Shown here: one piece after another, positions 7,048 through 7,107 of the stretch
Layout: each line of letters begins with the position of its first letter
How positions within the stretch are numbered: the stretch's first letter is position 1
Assembly: GCA_030604165.1 (NCBI GenBank)
Contig: JAUVWK010000139.1
Span: 1-7,107 of the forward strand
Origin: Alphaproteobacteria bacterium
GTDB taxonomy: Bacteria > Pseudomonadota > Alphaproteobacteria > UBA828
DNA: 7,107 bases
Reading direction: 5' to 3'
The notes under the pieces: model-generated
What the model was told of the DNA's origin: nothing
The model's database searches: none
What the model saw: only the letters and a program-made list of their open reading frames with translations
Translations under genes and position numbers: made by a program

Positions 7048-7107
7048 CCTTGACAGCGGCCGTCCAAAGCCCCACCCGAGGCCGATCGAGGCCGACCCGG
7101 GAGGCCG
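7048..7107. other. Edge segment upstream of the clpB promoter, no gene assignable
   Basis: All three minus-strand frames are open at the right edge; they stop at 7018-7020, 6992-6994 and within the clpB leader. The tail of an upstream minus-strand gene could therefore end here, but none of the translated tails is recognisable. The heptamer GAGGCCG occurs at 7078-7084, 7088-7094 and 7101-7107, and again at 7032-7038 between the promoter elements. It is too short and irregularly spaced to name as an element. Confidence 0.3.

Noticed and set aside
7050..7055. TTGACA on the + strand as a -35 box of a rightward promoter
   Set aside because: No TATAAT-like hexamer lies at 16-18 bp; the sequence there is CACCCG.
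6935..7107. Open + strand frame from an ATG at 6935 to the right edge, divergent from clpB
   Set aside because: It has no ribosome site, runs through the sigma-32 promoter, and its 57 codons show no recognisable protein.

Overview
This is a GC-rich bacterial chromosomal window. Its coding and stress-promoter style suggest a proteobacterium, most likely an alphaproteobacterium of Rhodospirillales type. That placement is inferred from the ClpB and FtsH sequence style, the heavy use of G or C at third codon positions and the M23 protein architecture. There is no rRNA or other taxonomic marker to prove it. I see three genuine protein genes and no tRNA, rRNA, CRISPR array, insertion sequence or phage gene.

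Left part (1-2333, + strand): a periplasmic or envelope M23-family zinc peptidoglycan hydrolase. Its reading frame is open to the left edge of the window, so the true start lies outside. The first 90 bases are a 15-bp tandem repeat encoding Arg-Ala-Ala-Glu-Ala/Thr pentapeptides. The protein then carries three copies of a LysM/OapA-like module, a fourth helical/beta domain and a C-terminal M23 catalytic domain with all metal and catalytic residues. It ends tail-to-tail with ftsH across a 53-bp gap that holds no convincing terminator.

Right part (2387-7047, - strand): a two-gene stress operon, clpB followed by ftsH. The genes are separated by 52 bp with no visible promoter or terminator between them. 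ClpB is a full-length 867-residue disaggregase. FtsH is a complete 619-residue membrane-anchored AAA+ zinc protease. Its sequence resembles the accessory 'FtsH2'-type paralogues found in stress-tolerance loci more than the housekeeping enzyme. Upstream of clpB is a near-textbook sigma-32 (RpoH) promoter: CTTGTGC, 13 bp, CCCCATAT. A short transcribed leader contains a segment able to pair over 8 bp with the clpB ribosome-binding site, a possible second layer of heat control.

Together the operon would couple rescue of aggregated cytosolic proteins (ClpB, with DnaK) to degradation of damaged membrane and cytosolic proteins (FtsH) under heat-shock control. The M23 peptidase is a separate, convergently transcribed cell-wall gene. 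No wholly new system is evident. The most unusual points are the modular, repeat-bearing M23 protein, the clpB-ftsH2 heat-shock pairing and the possible leader switch.
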